Below are positions 42,473 through 52,522 of a DNA stretch of 64,000 nucleotides, piece after piece. Every line of letters starts with the position of its first letter. Position 1 is the stretch's first letter. The notes below the pieces were generated by a model. It did no database searches, had not been told where the DNA came from, and saw nothing but the letters and a program-made list of their open reading frames with translations. The stretch lies in contig JALSJM010000008.1 of assembly GCA_026989355.1 (NCBI GenBank), positions 186,001 to 250,000 of the forward strand. The letters run 5' to 3'. Made by a program: the position numbers and the translations under genes. Origin of the DNA: Paracoccaceae bacterium (GTDB lineage: Bacteria > Pseudomonadota > Alphaproteobacteria > Rhodobacterales > Rhodobacteraceae).

Positions 42473-43213
42473 ATGCTCACGAAAAAACAGCGTGATCTGC
42501 TGAATTTCATCCACAAGCGCCTGCAGCGCGACGGGGTGCCGCCCTCGTTCGACGAGATGAAGGAGGCGCTGGATCTGCGCTCGAAATCGGGGATACACAG
42601 GCTGATCACGGCGCTTGAGGAACGCGGTTTCATCCGCCGCCTGCCCCACAAGGCCCGCGCGATCGAGATCCTGCGTCTGCCGGATTCGGCCGCGGGTGGC
42701 GCAGTCGGGAACACGGCAGGCGGCAGGCAGGAAGGCAAGGCGGAGGGGGGCGCCGGCCTTTCGCTCCGTCTGATCCGGGGCGAACGCACCGATCCCCCGC
42801 CCGGAGCGCTGCCCGTAGAAGGCAGCGGGGCGATCGAACTGCCGCTGATGGGGCGCATCGCCGCCGGAAGTCCGATCGAGGCGATCACCGACGGTGCGCA
42901 GTCGGTGGCGGTGCCCGGTCAGATGCTGGGCGGCAATGCCCGCCACTATGCGCTTGAGGTCAAGGGCGATTCGATGATCGAAGCCGGTATCAACGATGGT
43001 GATGTGGTGGTGATCCGGGAAGGTGCGCAGGCCGAAAACGGCGATATCGTGGTGGCACTGGTCGAGGGGTATGAAGCCACATTGAAGCGCTTCTATCGCC
43101 GCGGCAACATGATCGCGCTCGAAGCTGCCAACCCGGCCCATGAAACCCGCGTCCTGCCCGAGGGGCAGGTCAAGGTGCAGGGGCGTCTGGTGGGGCTGAT
43201 CCGCACCTACTGA
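42473..43213 (+). CDS. lexA: SOS repressor LexA
   Basis: 246 residues. The N-terminal winged helix ([51 protein letters not shown]) binds the GAAC-N7-GAAC box. The self-cleavage bond is A131-G132 in [12 protein letters not shown]; the catalytic pair is S167 (KGDSMIEAG) and K205 (ATLKRF). A GGGAGGGG ribosome binding site precedes the ATG. The linker between the two domains is long (about residues 70-120) and Gly-rich. Confidence 0.97.
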   Translation: MLTKKQRDLLNFIHKRLQRDGVPPSFDEMKEALDLRSKSGIHRLITALEERGFIRRLPHKARAIEILRLPDSAAGGAVGNTAGGRQEGKAEGGAGLSLRLIRGERTDPPPGALPVEGSGAIELPLMGRIAAGSPIEAITDGAQSVAVPGQMLGGNARHYALEVKGDSMIEAGINDGDVVVIREGAQAENGDIVVALVEGYEATLKRFYRRGNMIALEAANPAHETRVLPEGQVKVQGRLVGLIRTY

Positions 43214-43328
43214 AAATCCGCCATGCAGCATTGCAGGGCACCGGCCGGGCGGCGTCGATGCCAGGCCTTTTCCCGCAGGTTGCCAGAACGGCAGGAACGG
43301 CAGGAACAGGCTCTCCGGACTGCCGGGC

Positions 43329-45503
43329 TCAGCCGCCCGCCTGTTTCACCCATGCAGCCAGAACATGCCACGGCGGCACCTTTTCCTGCAGGGCACGCGT
43401 ATTCCACAGCCGCTGCCCGGCCAGGGCATGCGTTGTCACAACCCGAAGTTCCTCGCCCGCACGGGCCGGTGGATAGACGGCAAGCGGGCCGTTTCGCTCC
43501 AGGAATCGGCGATCGATCACCCGGCAGCCTGCCACTGCATCCATTGCAGAATCTGCCACCCTGTTGCCTGGCCGGGCGGCAGCTGTCACGGCGCCCGGCT
43601 CTTCCTCGATTCTGGCCGAAAGGATCACCCAGCCCCCGCCCCGGCAGACACCGGGCAGGCGCGCGGCGGCACCGCGGCCATAGAGCTGCACGAAACGCCG
43701 GCCGGCCAGCACAAAGCGTGTCTCGCCCCGCTGCCGTGTCAGCCCCGGGCGCCGGGCCGCCTCTTTCTGGCTTGCCGGATCGCCGTCGTTTTCCAGCCAG
43801 CTGCGGGCAGAGAACCCTTCGCCGCGCGGTTTCGACAGCGCCCGCCCCTCGGGGCCCATCAGCCCCACCAGCCCGCCGCTTTCGCTGATCAGCAGTGCCG
43901 GGCGCTGGCCGCTGCCCCACAGCAGCAGCGCTCCCAGCAGCACCGGTACCCCGAACAGCCGTGCCCGCCCCCGCCACAGCACCAGCCACAGACCGCCAAG
44001 GCTGAGCACCGGCAGCACCCACCACGGCGGCGAGATCACATGCGAAAGCGCGCCTTCTGCCGCCGCAACCCAGCTTGCAACCCCGAGAATCCACGAAATC
44101 CCGAGGCGCATCACCTCAAGCCCCATCCATGCCAGCCCGAACGGATACAGCAGCACTACCGCGATCGCCGCCGGCATGACCACCAGCCCCATCACCGGCA
44201 CCGAAAGCAGATTGGCAATCAGCCCGTAATGGGCAATCTGGTTGAAATGGGCCGCCGCGAAAGGTGCCGTTGCCGCCCCTGCCACCGCCGACGAGATCAC
44301 CACCGCCACCAGCGGCCGCAACGGCCCGGGAAGACGCCAGCCCCGCCAGTCTCGCAGGGCCGAAAAGGCCGCCACCAGTGCCACCGTGGCTGCGAACGAC
44401 ATCTGAAACCCGGGGCCGGTCAGCGTTTCGGGCCGGCGCATCAGAACGATCACTGCGGCAATGGCAACGGCGCGCAGGGTAAGGGCGCGCCGCCCCAGCA
44501 GCACAGCGCCCAGCATCACCGACACCATGACGAAGGCGCGCTCGGTTGCCACATTGCCGCCCGACAGCCCCAGATATCCCGCCCCCGCCACCAGCGCCAC
44601 CGCGGCGGCGATCTTGCGCACCGGCCAGCGCAGGGCAAGGGGAGGCACCAGCGCCAGCCCCAACCGCACCGCAGCAAACATCAGCCCGCTCAGCAATCCC
44701 ATGTGCAAACCCGATATCGCCAGAAGATGCGCCAGATTGGCAGCCCGCAGGGCCTCCAGCATGGGCTTCCCCATCCCCGATCTGTCACCGGTGAGAATGG
44801 CCGCGGCAAAAGCCCCGGCATCCCCCGGAAGTGCCGCCTGCAACCCGGCCGAAAGCCGCATCCGCATGCCATGAAGCCACAGGCCCCGGGTATCCGGCGG
44901 CGCCAGCGCCAGCACCGGCGTGCGGGTATAGCCGACAGCGCCCAGCCCCTGAAACCAGCTCATCCTCTGAAAATCGAAGCCGCCCGGCTCGACCGGCCCG
45001 CGCGGCGGGGAAAGATGCCCCGTCATCATCACCCGCAGACCGGACAGCGGAACCAGATGCGACTGATCCCCGTGCAACGAGATCCGCACCCGGAAAGGCG
45101 TGCGCGCCGCCGGAATCCGGCCCAGCGTCACCTGATCAAGTGTCAGGCGAAGCCTGTCGCTCTGCGAACGGTCGATGGCAACAATCCGCCCCTCGATCGG
45201 GCCGTAATAGCGGTATTCCAGTTGCGGCGCTGCCACCATCCGGGCGCGCACCCCGGCAAGCAGCACCCCGGCAAGCACCAGTGCCAGCGCAATCGCCAGC
45301 GGTGACAACGGCATATCCTTCCGGCGCGCCAGAAAGGCGCATGATACGACCCCCGCCGCACAAAGCGCAAGCTCACCTGCACCCGGCTCGGACGGCATGA
45401 GGAAATACCCCCCGATGCCGATGGCCAGGCATACCGGCACCCAGGGAAACAGATGCCCCCGCTGCGCCTGCAGCGCTTCGAGAGCCGGGCCAGCGATGCG
45501 CAC
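43329..45503 (-). CDS. comEC: ComEC/Rec2 family DNA-uptake channel
   Basis: 724 residues from a GTG at 45503. A DUF4131 domain with N-terminal membrane segments comes first, then the Competence domain (about 225-480) with AILTGDRSGMGKPMLEALRAANLAHLLAISGLHMGLLSG and RAFVMVSVMLGAVLLGR. The C-terminal part is related to the metallo-beta-lactamase-like region of ComEC but no HxHxDH motif is seen, so the nuclease-like domain appears degenerate. In R. capsulatus ComEC is needed by GTA recipients to take DNA into the cytoplasm. It is divergent from gltX with a 78-base gap. Confidence 0.92.
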   Translation of the reverse strand: MRIAGPALEALQAQRGHLFPWVPVCLAIGIGGYFLMPSEPGAGELALCAAGVVSCAFLARRKDMPLSPLAIALALVLAGVLLAGVRARMVAAPQLEYRYYGPIEGRIVAIDRSQSDRLRLTLDQVTLGRIPAARTPFRVRISLHGDQSHLVPLSGLRVMMTGHLSPPRGPVEPGGFDFQRMSWFQGLGAVGYTRTPVLALAPPDTRGLWLHGMRMRLSAGLQAALPGDAGAFAAAILTGDRSGMGKPMLEALRAANLAHLLAISGLHMGLLSGLMFAAVRLGLALVPPLALRWPVRKIAAAVALVAGAGYLGLSGGNVATERAFVMVSVMLGAVLLGRRALTLRAVAIAAVIVLMRRPETLTGPGFQMSFAATVALVAAFSALRDWRGWRLPGPLRPLVAVVISSAVAGAATAPFAAAHFNQIAHYGLIANLLSVPVMGLVVMPAAIAVVLLYPFGLAWMGLEVMRLGISWILGVASWVAAAEGALSHVISPPWWVLPVLSLGGLWLVLWRGRARLFGVPVLLGALLLWGSGQRPALLISESGGLVGLMGPEGRALSKPRGEGFSARSWLENDGDPASQKEAARRPGLTRQRGETRFVLAGRRFVQLYGRGAAARLPGVCRGGGWVILSARIEEEPGAVTAAARPGNRVADSAMDAVAGCRVIDRRFLERNGPLAVYPPARAGEELRVVTTHALAGQRLWNTRALQEKVPPWHVLAAWVKQAGG

Positions 45504-45581
45504 TCTTGTTCTTGCCTCCCCGCCTCATTAGAACACGGGTTCGATCCTCGCCCAGCATGGTTTCCGAAAGGTTAACGCAAG

Positions 45582-46994
45582 ATGAGCAGCCAAGGCCCCG
45601 TCGTCACCAGATTTGCCCCCTCGCCCACCGGCTATCTGCATATCGGAGGTGCACGCACGGCACTGTTCAACTGGCTTTACGCGCGTGGACGGGGCGGGAA
45701 ATTCCTGCTCAGGATCGAGGATACCGACCGCGCCCGCTCTACCCCCGAGGCCACCGAAGCGATCCTCGAAGGCATGCAATGGCTGGGCCTCGACCACGAT
45801 GGCGAAGCGATCAGCCAGTTCGCCCGCGCCGAGCGTCACCGGTCAGTGGCGCATGAGCTTCTGGCACGCGGCGCAGCCTACAAATGCTTCGCCACCCCCG
45901 ATGAAATCGCCGCCGCGCGTGAAGCCGCGCGCGCCGCAGGCAGGCCGATCCTGTTTCAGAGCCCCTGGCGCGATGCCCCCTCCGAAAACCACCCCGAGGC
46001 CCCCTTTGCCATTCGCCTCCGGGCTCCGCGTCAGGGCGAAACGGTGATCGAAGACGCGGTGCAGGGCACGGTCAGATTCCGCAACGAAACGCTGGACGAC
46101 ATGATCCTTCTGCGTTCCGACGGCACGCCCACCTACATGCTGGCCGTGGTGGTGGACGATCACGACATGGGCATTACCCATGTGATCCGCGGCGACGATC
46201 ACCTGAACAACGCCGCCCGCCAGATATTGATTTACCGCGCCCTGGGCTGGGATGTGCCGCAATTCGCCCATATTCCGCTGATCCATGGCCCCGACGGCAG
46301 GAAGCTTTCCAAGCGCCACGGGGCGCTCGGCGTTGCGGAATATCGCGCCTTGGGCTACCCGGCCGAGGCGATGCGCAACTATCTGGCCCGTCTCGGCTGG
46401 AGCCACGGCGACGATGAATTCTTCACCACCGCCCAGGCGCTGGAATGGTTCGATCTGACCGGCATCAACAAGGCTCCGGCACGTTTCGATGCCCGCAAGC
46501 TCGACAATCTGTCAGGCCAGCACATCCGCACCATGAACGATGCCGCGCTGCTGCGCGAACTGAAGGAATGGCGTGCCGCGATTGGCGAAGCGCCCTTCAC
46601 CCCGGAACAGGAAGAAGGCCTGCGCAAGGCAATGCCCTTTCTCAAGGAGCGCGCAAAGAAATTTCCCGATCTGATCGACAAGGCGCATTTCGTTCTGGCG
46701 ACGCGCCCCATCATCCCCGATCAGAAGGCGTCGGCGGCACTCGATGATGTATCCCGTGGTATACTGAAGCAATTGACGCCGCATCTGCAAAATGCTAGCT
46801 GGAACCGGGAAGCGCTGGAGGGAGCCGCCACCCGCCTTGCCGAAGAGAAGGGGATGAAGTTCGGCAGGCTTGCAGCGCCTCTCAGGGCCGCTCTGGCCGG
46901 ACGCAGCGCAACACCCAGCGTGTTTGACATGATGCTGGTGCTTGGCCGCGATGAAACCATCGCCCGGCTGAAGGACGTGACGGAAAGGGATTGA
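45582..46994 (+). CDS. gltX: Glutamyl-tRNA synthetase
   Basis: 470 residues, class I synthetase. The HIGH motif is present as [14 protein letters not shown] and KMSKS as RKLSKRHGA. An N-terminal RFAPSPTG opens the protein. The C-terminal anticodon-binding helices follow normally. Length fits the bacterial type. Whether it is discriminating cannot be told by eye. The gene is placed between comEC and gltA, the usual order in the group. Confidence 0.96.
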   Translation: MSSQGPVVTRFAPSPTGYLHIGGARTALFNWLYARGRGGKFLLRIEDTDRARSTPEATEAILEGMQWLGLDHDGEAISQFARAERHRSVAHELLARGAAYKCFATPDEIAAAREAARAAGRPILFQSPWRDAPSENHPEAPFAIRLRAPRQGETVIEDAVQGTVRFRNETLDDMILLRSDGTPTYMLAVVVDDHDMGITHVIRGDDHLNNAARQILIYRALGWDVPQFAHIPLIHGPDGRKLSKRHGALGVAEYRALGYPAEAMRNYLARLGWSHGDDEFFTTAQALEWFDLTGINKAPARFDARKLDNLSGQHIRTMNDAALLRELKEWRAAIGEAPFTPEQEEGLRKAMPFLKERAKKFPDLIDKAHFVLATRPIIPDQKASAALDDVSRGILKQLTPHLQNASWNREALEGAATRLAEEKGMKFGRLAAPLRAALAGRSATPSVFDMMLVLGRDETIARLKDVTERD

Positions 46995-47085
46995 CGGTCC
47001 TCCTCCGCTTGCTGTCCCGTTGCACCGGCACGAAACCGACCTTCGCATCGTGCATCGTGCGACAGGGCAAGCAAGAGGGAAGAAA

Positions 47086-48381
47086 ATGAACAAATCCGGA
47101 AAAACCGCCAAGATCGAATTCAACGATACCTCCCTCGAACTGCCGCTGCTCTCGCCCGCGATCGGGCCCGACGCAGCCGATATCCGCCGCCTCTATGCCG
47201 ATGGCGGCATCTTCACCTATGATCCGGGGTTCACCTCGACAGCTTCCTGCAAATCCACCATCACCTATATCGACGGGCTGAAGGGCGAGCTTCTGTATCG
47301 CGGTTATCCGATCGAACAACTGGCCGAAAAGTCGCATTACCTGGAAGTATGCTACCTGCTGCTCTATGGCGAACTGCCAACGGCCGGCGAGCTTGAGGAT
47401 TTCGAAGCCCGCATCACGCGCCACACCATGGTGCACGAGCAGATGAACTATTTCTTCCGCGGCTTCCGCCGCGATGCGCACCCGATGGCGATCATGGTGG
47501 GTGTCGTGGGGGCAATGTCGGCCTTCTATCCCGATTCCACCGATGTGAACGATCCCCGCCAGCGCGAAATCGCTTCGATCCGCATGATCGCCAAGATGCC
47601 CACCATCGCGGCAATGGCCTATAAGTACTCCCTGGGACAGCCCTTCGTCTATCCGCGCAACGATCTGGATTATGCCGCGAACTTCCTGCGCATGTGTTTT
47701 TCGATCCCGGCCGAGGATTACGAAGTGAACCCGATCCTCAGCCGGGCAATGGACCGTATCTTCACCCTGCATGCCGACCACGAGCAGAACGCCTCGACAT
47801 CAACCGTGCGGCTTTCGGGCTCGTCGGGGGCAAACCCGTTTGCCTGCATCGCCGCCGGCATCGCCTGCCTCTGGGGGCCGGCACATGGGGGGGCCAACCA
47901 GGCGGCTCTGGAAATGCTGAAGGAAATCGGCTCTGTCGATCGCATCCCCGAATATATCGCCCGCGCGAAAGACAAGTCCGATCCCTTCCGCCTGATGGGT
48001 TTCGGCCACCGGGTCTACAAGAATTTCGACCCGCGCGCGAAGGTGATGAAGCAATCGGCCGACGAGGTGCTCGATCTGCTTGGAATCGAAAACAACGAAA
48101 CGCTGAAGGTGGCCAAGGAACTGGAACGCATCGCCCTGGAAGACGAGTATTTCCAGGAAAAGAAACTCTTCCCCAATGTCGATTTCTACTCGGGCATCAT
48201 CCTTGAGGCGATGGGTTTTCCCACCTCGATGTTCACGCCGATCTTCGCGGTCAGCCGCACGGTGGGCTGGATCGCCCAGTGGAAGGAAATGATCGGCGAT
48301 CCCGAACAGAAGATCGGCCGCCCGCGCCAGCTGTATGTGGGGGCCCCCAAGCGCGACTACGTGAACGTGGAAGACCGCTGA
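47086..48381 (+). CDS. gltA: Citrate synthase (type II)
   Basis: 431 residues from [14 protein letters not shown], with AAGAGGGAAG as the ribosome binding site. The catalytic residues are in [15 protein letters not shown] (His), [18 protein letters not shown] (His) and [15 protein letters not shown] (Asp). It condenses acetyl-CoA with oxaloacetate. Length and N-terminal beta-rich part fit the NADH-sensitive hexameric type of Gram-negative bacteria. Confidence 0.97.
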   Translation: MNKSGKTAKIEFNDTSLELPLLSPAIGPDAADIRRLYADGGIFTYDPGFTSTASCKSTITYIDGLKGELLYRGYPIEQLAEKSHYLEVCYLLLYGELPTAGELEDFEARITRHTMVHEQMNYFFRGFRRDAHPMAIMVGVVGAMSAFYPDSTDVNDPRQREIASIRMIAKMPTIAAMAYKYSLGQPFVYPRNDLDYAANFLRMCFSIPAEDYEVNPILSRAMDRIFTLHADHEQNASTSTVRLSGSSGANPFACIAAGIACLWGPAHGGANQAALEMLKEIGSVDRIPEYIARAKDKSDPFRLMGFGHRVYKNFDPRAKVMKQSADEVLDLLGIENNETLKVAKELERIALEDEYFQEKKLFPNVDFYSGIILEAMGFPTSMFTPIFAVSRTVGWIAQWKEMIGDPEQKIGRPRQLYVGAPKRDYVNVEDR

Positions 48382-48449
48382 AAACGGCGCCAGCCGGCGG
48401 CAATGCGCAAAGGCCTCGCCGCAGGGGGCCTTCCCTGCCCGTCATCGCC

Positions 48450-48469
48450 GGTCGGAAGATATCCCCCGG
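48450..48469 (-). repeat. Intergenic motif, copy 2
   Basis: The plus-strand sequence GGTCGGAAGATATCCCCCGG is the partner of the motif at 8868-8886. It lies 33 bases past the stop of the minus-strand hydratase gene, in the same relative orientation as copy 1 after the terminase gene. Confidence 0.4.
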
Positions 48470-48502
48470 GGATGCCCGGGCCGGCGGCCCCGCCCTGCCG
48501 GC

Positions 48503-49279
48503 CTACCGCCCCTCGAAACGCGGCGGACGCTTTTCGAGAAAGGCCAAAACACCTTCCTTGAAATCGCGGGTGCGGCCACAGACCCCCTGCAGGCGGGCCT
48601 CAAGTTCAAGCTGTGCTTCAAGCGAATTCTCGAACGACCCCCGGATAGCCTGCTTGACCGCGCGATAGGCCGCCGTCGGCCCCTTGGCCAGATGTTCGGC
48701 CCGTGCCCGCCAGTGACTGGCGAAATCCGCCTCGGGCACGGCTTCCCAGATCATTCCCCAGTCGGCAGCCGTGCGGGCATCGACCGGCTCGGCAAACAAC
48801 GCTGCGCCCATGGCGCGTGCCGCCCCGATCTGGCGCGGCAGCCAGTAGGTGCCCCCGGCATCGGGAATCAGCCCGATACGGGTGAATGCCTGCAGGAAAA
48901 TGGCCTTTTCGGACGCGATCACCACATCCGCAGCCAGCGCCAGATTGGCCCCGGCCCCCGCCGCAGCGCCATTCACCGCGGCGATCGTCGGCACCGGGCA
49001 CTCCTGGATCGCATTCAGCATCGGCAGGTATTCGTCGCGCAGCACCCGCTCAAGATCGATATCGGCAGCGCTGGCGCGGTCTCCCAGATCCTGCCCCGAG
49101 CAGAAGGCCCGCCCTGCGCCGGTCAACACCACCACCCGCGCCCCCTGTCCGGCGTGGCGCAGTGCATCATGTATTTCGGCCCGCATCCGGGTGTTCAGCG
49201 CATTCATCACCTCGGGCCGGTTCAGGGTGATGACCGCGATATCGTCTTTTTCCTCAAGGCGAATGGTTTCATAGGGCAT
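48503..49279 (-). CDS. Enoyl-CoA hydratase/isomerase family protein, PaaG-like
   Basis: 258 residues from MPYETIRLEEKDDI, with an AGGAGG ribosome binding site. Crotonase fold: oxyanion-hole segments GAGRAFCSGQDLGDR and NGAAAGAGANLALAADVVIAS. The active-site region GLIPDAGGTYWLPR has Asp rather than Glu, as in PaaG, the epoxyphenylacetyl-CoA isomerase. No other paa genes are near. The substrate could also be a simple enoyl-CoA. It is the last gene after ccmH. Confidence 0.85.
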   Translation of the reverse strand: MPYETIRLEEKDDIAVITLNRPEVMNALNTRMRAEIHDALRHAGQGARVVVLTGAGRAFCSGQDLGDRASAADIDLERVLRDEYLPMLNAIQECPVPTIAAVNGAAAGAGANLALAADVVIASEKAIFLQAFTRIGLIPDAGGTYWLPRQIGAARAMGAALFAEPVDARTAADWGMIWEAVPEADFASHWRARAEHLAKGPTAAYRAVKQAIRGSFENSLEAQLELEARLQGVCGRTRDFKEGVLAFLEKRPPRFEGR

Positions 49280-49351
49280 TGCGCTCGTGCCTCCTTGCTG
49301 ATCTTGCGGCACAATAGCCTGCCCGTCGGTGAAGAAAAGGGAAACCGCGCG

Positions 49352-49819
49352 TCAGTCTTCGAGCAGTTCCCGCAGCCGCCTGGCTTCCTCCTCGCTGAGC
49401 GAGGCATCGGGCGCGCCCGGCGCCACGGCGGCACGGCTGCGACCGCGAATGTAGAGCAGCCCGATCGTCAGTGCCAGCAGCAGCATCAGCGGCCCCGCCA
49501 TCCACAAAAGCTTGTTGGCCCCCTCGGTGGTGGGACGCATCAGAACATATTCGCCATAGCGTTCGACCATGAAATCAAGCACTTCCTGATCACTGTCGCC
49601 CGCCTTCAGCCGTTCACGCAGAAGAATGCGGATATCACGCGCGATATCCGCATTCGATTCGTCGATGTTCTCGCCCCGGCAAACCACGCAACGCAGTTCC
49701 TGGCTGAGTTCCCGGGCGCGGGATTCAAGCGCCGGATCGTCCAGCACCTCATCGGGCTGAACAGCCAGTGCCGGCCCGCTCAGCAGAAGGGCAAGTAACA
49801 GCGCAATCACACGCCTCAT
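49352..49819 (-). CDS. ccmH: Cytochrome c-type biogenesis protein CcmH
   Basis: 155 residues. Signal peptide MRRVIALLLALLLSGPALA, then the heme/apocytochrome thiol motif RCVVCRGENIDESNA (CxxC), and one membrane helix near residues 105-123 (LLWMAGPLMLLLALTIGLLYI). It works with CcmF in the periplasm to attach heme to cytochrome c. The ATG is 8 bases past the ccmF stop; the longer frame inside ccmF is rejected because it would lose the signal peptide. Confidence 0.95.
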   Translation of the reverse strand: MRRVIALLLALLLSGPALAVQPDEVLDDPALESRARELSQELRCVVCRGENIDESNADIARDIRILLRERLKAGDSDQEVLDFMVERYGEYVLMRPTTEGANKLLWMAGPLMLLLALTIGLLYIRGRSRAAVAPGAPDASLSEEEARRLRELLED

Positions 49820-49826
49820 CGCCGGG

Positions 49827-51812
49827 CTACTCCGCCGGAGTTGCATTGGCGGCCAGATTTTCGCGCCGGCGGCGGGCACCGGCAGCCACGCGGTAACGCC
49901 TGTCCGTCAGGCTGAGCAACCCGCCGAACGCCATCAGGATCGCCCCCCCCCAGATCCAGTTGGCAAGGGGCTTCACATAGGTGCGCACGGCCCATCCCCC
50001 GCCCTGCTGGGGATCTCCGATCACAAGATAGAGATCACGCCAGACGCCGTTGTCGATCGCTGCCTCGGTTGTCGGCATGGCCTCCACCGGATAAACCCGT
50101 TTTTCGGGATGCAGCACCGATACCACCCGGCCATCCCGACGCGCCGTCAGCGTGGCCATGGTGGAAATGTAGTTCGGCCCCTCGACCTCCTCCACCTTGT
50201 CGAGCGTGATCTCGTAATCGCCCACGGCAAAGGGCTCTCCCTCGCGGGCAACCCGGATGTCTTCGATCTGCCAGGCAAGCAGCCCGGTGATGCCGATGAT
50301 GACGATCCCCAGCCCGCCATGGGCCAGCACCCGCCCCCAGTCGGCCCGTGGCAGACGGGCAAGGCGGCACAGACGCTGGCCGAAGAGGCCACGCCCGCTG
50401 CGCTGCCAGAGATCCACGGCCGATCCGGCCAGCACCCAGACGCCGAGCGCCAGGCCGATCGGGCCGAGATTGCCCTTGCCCGTCTGAATCGCATAGGCCA
50501 GCAACCCGAATGCAACGGCAAGGGCAAGCACCCCGCGCAGCTTGTACAGAACCGGCCCCAGGCGGCCGCGCTTCCAGGGCAGTATGGCCCCGATGGGCAG
50601 CAGGATCGCCAGCACCACCATGAAGGGCGGGAAGGCCACGTTGAAGAAGGGGGCCCCCACCGACAGCTTGCGCCCGAAGGCCAGTTCGGCCACCAGCGGC
50701 CAGAGCGTGCCCACGAAAACCACGAAGGCCGAAACCGCCAGCAGGATATTGTTGATCAGCAATGCCGATTCGCGGCTTACGGGGGCAAACACCCCGCGTG
50801 CCTCCATCGCCCCGGCACGCGCTGCAAACAATGTCAGCGCCCCGCCCATGAACACGGCAAGAATCCCCAGAACGTAAAGCCCGCGGGTGGGATCCGAGGC
50901 AAAGGCGTGAACGCTTGTCAGCAGGCCCGAGCGCACGATGAAGGTGCCGCTCAGGGAAAAACCGAAGGCAATGATCGCCAGAAGGATCGTCCAGGCCTTC
51001 ATCACCTCGCGCTTTTCCACCACGATGGCGCTGTGCAGAAGCGCGGTGGCCACCAGCCATGGGATGAACGAGGCATTCTCGACCGGATCCCAGAACCAGA
51101 ACCCGCCCCAGCCCAGCTCGTAATAGGCCCACCAGGAGCCAAGCGCGATACCGATGCTGAGGAAAACCCAGGCCGCCAGCGTCCAGGGGCGCACCCAGCG
51201 TGCCCAGGCGGCATCGACCCGCCCCTCGATCAGCGCGGCCACCGCAAAGCTGAAGGCCATGGAAAGCCCCACATAGCCCAGATAGAGAAACGGCGGATGG
51301 AAGGCCAGGCCCGGATCCTGCAGCAGCGGGTTCAGCCCCTGACCGTCAAACGGCGGCTGGGCAAGACGCAGGAACGGATTGGAGGTGAAGATGATGAACC
51401 CGAGGAAGGCCACCCCGATCATCCCCTGCACCGCCAGCACGCGCGCCCGCAGACCCGCCGGCAACTGGCGGCCGAACCAGGCCACCGCGGCGCCGAAGGC
51501 CGCCAGGATCAGCACCCACAGCAGCAGCGATCCTTCATGGTTCCCCCAGACCCCGGTGATCTTGTAGAGCATCGGTTTCGCGGTATGCGAATTCAGCACC
51601 ACGAGGCGCAGCGAGAAATCCGAGGTGACAAAGGCATAGGTAAGCGCGGCGAAGGAAAAGACCAGCAGCAGGAACTGCGTGGTCGCCGCCGGCTCGGCCA
51701 CCCTCATCCAGCTTCGCCAGCCCCGGGCAGCGCCGACAAGCGGCAATACAGACTGCACGACGGCGCAGGCCAGGGCGAGAATCAGGGTGAAGTGACCGAG
51801 TTCGACAAACAT
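49827..51812 (-). CDS. ccmF: Heme lyase CcmF
   Basis: 661 residues with about 14-15 membrane helices. MFVELGHFTLILALACAVVQ is the usual start. The WWD heme-handling domain is WGGFWFWDPVENASFIPWL, and conserved periplasmic histidines lie nearby (for example SLLLWVLIL region and LHSAIVV). It joins heme to apocytochrome together with CcmH. A promoter-like sequence places the start point at or very near the ATG, so the message could be leaderless. A perfect 19-base palindrome lies further upstream. Confidence 0.96.
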   Translation of the reverse strand: MFVELGHFTLILALACAVVQSVLPLVGAARGWRSWMRVAEPAATTQFLLLVFSFAALTYAFVTSDFSLRLVVLNSHTAKPMLYKITGVWGNHEGSLLLWVLILAAFGAAVAWFGRQLPAGLRARVLAVQGMIGVAFLGFIIFTSNPFLRLAQPPFDGQGLNPLLQDPGLAFHPPFLYLGYVGLSMAFSFAVAALIEGRVDAAWARWVRPWTLAAWVFLSIGIALGSWWAYYELGWGGFWFWDPVENASFIPWLVATALLHSAIVVEKREVMKAWTILLAIIAFGFSLSGTFIVRSGLLTSVHAFASDPTRGLYVLGILAVFMGGALTLFAARAGAMEARGVFAPVSRESALLINNILLAVSAFVVFVGTLWPLVAELAFGRKLSVGAPFFNVAFPPFMVVLAILLPIGAILPWKRGRLGPVLYKLRGVLALAVAFGLLAYAIQTGKGNLGPIGLALGVWVLAGSAVDLWQRSGRGLFGQRLCRLARLPRADWGRVLAHGGLGIVIIGITGLLAWQIEDIRVAREGEPFAVGDYEITLDKVEEVEGPNYISTMATLTARRDGRVVSVLHPEKRVYPVEAMPTTEAAIDNGVWRDLYLVIGDPQQGGGWAVRTYVKPLANWIWGGAILMAFGGLLSLTDRRYRVAAGARRRRENLAANATPAE

Positions 51813-51818
51813 GGCCGC

Positions 51819-51847
51819 ACAATAGGGCAGCCCCTTCCCGGCGCCAA
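51819..51847 (-). promoter_or_regulatory. Possible ccmF promoter, leaderless arrangement
   Basis: TTGGCG (51847-51842), a 17-base spacer and TATTGT (51824-51819) read toward ccmF. The predicted start point would fall on or next to the ATG at 51812. This lies after the holin gene's stop and would let ccmF-ccmH be expressed apart from the lysis genes or from ccmE. Confidence 0.45.
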
Positions 51848-51871
51848 TGGTATTTTGCGGGGAATTCGCGG

Positions 51872-51890
51872 ACGGATTGTCACAATCCGT
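51872..51890. promoter_or_regulatory. Perfect 19-bp palindrome upstream of ccmF
   Basis: ACGGATTGTCACAATCCGT has two perfect 9-base arms around one central base. It is centred about 69 bases upstream of the ccmF ATG and 59 bases... within the 137-base gap after the holin stop. It looks like an operator for a dimeric regulator, centred roughly at -69 of the proposed promoter; it could also act as a hairpin after the holin gene, but no T-run follows. Confidence 0.6.
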
Positions 51891-51949
51891 TCAACAGCAT
51901 CCGTTCAGCGACCGGCATCAGGGGAAGACCGGCCGCATCCGGCGCTTGT

Positions 51950-52522
51950 TCACCCGTCATGCGCAGCGCGCCGCGCCTCGAGCTTCTTCCAGGCGTCAAG
52001 TGCCGGATTGGCGGCCTGATCCGGAGCCTCGGCCAGCACCTGCCACAGCGCGGCCTCTTCCACTGCCTTCAGGCGGGCAATACCAGCCGTCACCTGCGGC
52101 GCGCGCAGCATGGTTTCGGCGATCGAGCGCTGGAATTCCTGCCCCTTGGCCTGATAGCGCGCCCCGAAATAGAACGAAACCACCGCCCCCATCAGCCACC
52201 ACAGCGGCTCGGGCACCAGCACCAGCCCCTGCATGCGGGCGGCGAACCACACCGGATCCACCATTGCCGCCACGAACAGCCCCAGCGTGCCAAGCGCCAT
52301 CGCCGGGCGGGGAATGCGGTTCACCGCATCCATGAAACGATCGAACAGCCCCTTGCGGGGGGTGGCGAATTCGGCCCCCATCTGGGCCAGCGCCTGCTTC
52401 CGCAGCGCCATTTCGCGCGCTGCGCCTGCTTCGGCGTTTTCGCGAAACACCTCTACCGTGTCGCGCACCACATTGCTGCCATTCCCGAACAGCAGGGCGA
52501 AAAGACGGTCGATCAGTCCCAT
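51950..52522 (-). CDS. GTA-type holin (GTA_holin_3TM family)
   Basis: 190 residues. An N-terminal helical part (GLIDRLFALLFGNGSNVVRDTVEVF, EMALRKQALAQMGAEF) leads to two clear membrane segments (about 73-92 ALGTLGLFVAAMVDPVWFAA and 103-120 EPLWWLMGAVVSFYFGARY) and a charged C-terminus. This matches the GTA_holin_3TM family (PF11351). It would open the inner membrane so that the endolysin encoded just upstream can reach the wall and release GTA. It overlaps the endolysin gene by 10 bases. Confidence 0.88.
   Translation of the reverse strand: MGLIDRLFALLFGNGSNVVRDTVEVFRENAEAGAAREMALRKQALAQMGAEFATPRKGLFDRFMDAVNRIPRPAMALGTLGLFVAAMVDPVWFAARMQGLVLVPEPLWWLMGAVVSFYFGARYQAKGQEFQRSIAETMLRAPQVTAGIARLKAVEEAALWQVLAEAPDQAANPALDAWKKLEARRAAHDG

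Noticed and set aside
45515-45545. GAAC/GTTC words before comEC as a possible LexA box
   Set aside because: The spacing is N4 with inverted words, not the direct GAAC-N7-GAAC form.
45530-45560. GGGTTCGATCC resembling a tRNA T-loop between comEC and gltX
   Set aside because: The flanking bases do not pair as a T-stem and no acceptor, D or anticodon arms are found.
48410-48436. AAGGCC/GGCCTT hairpin after gltA as terminator
   Set aside because: No T-run follows on the gltA strand and only three T on the other, so the evidence is weak.
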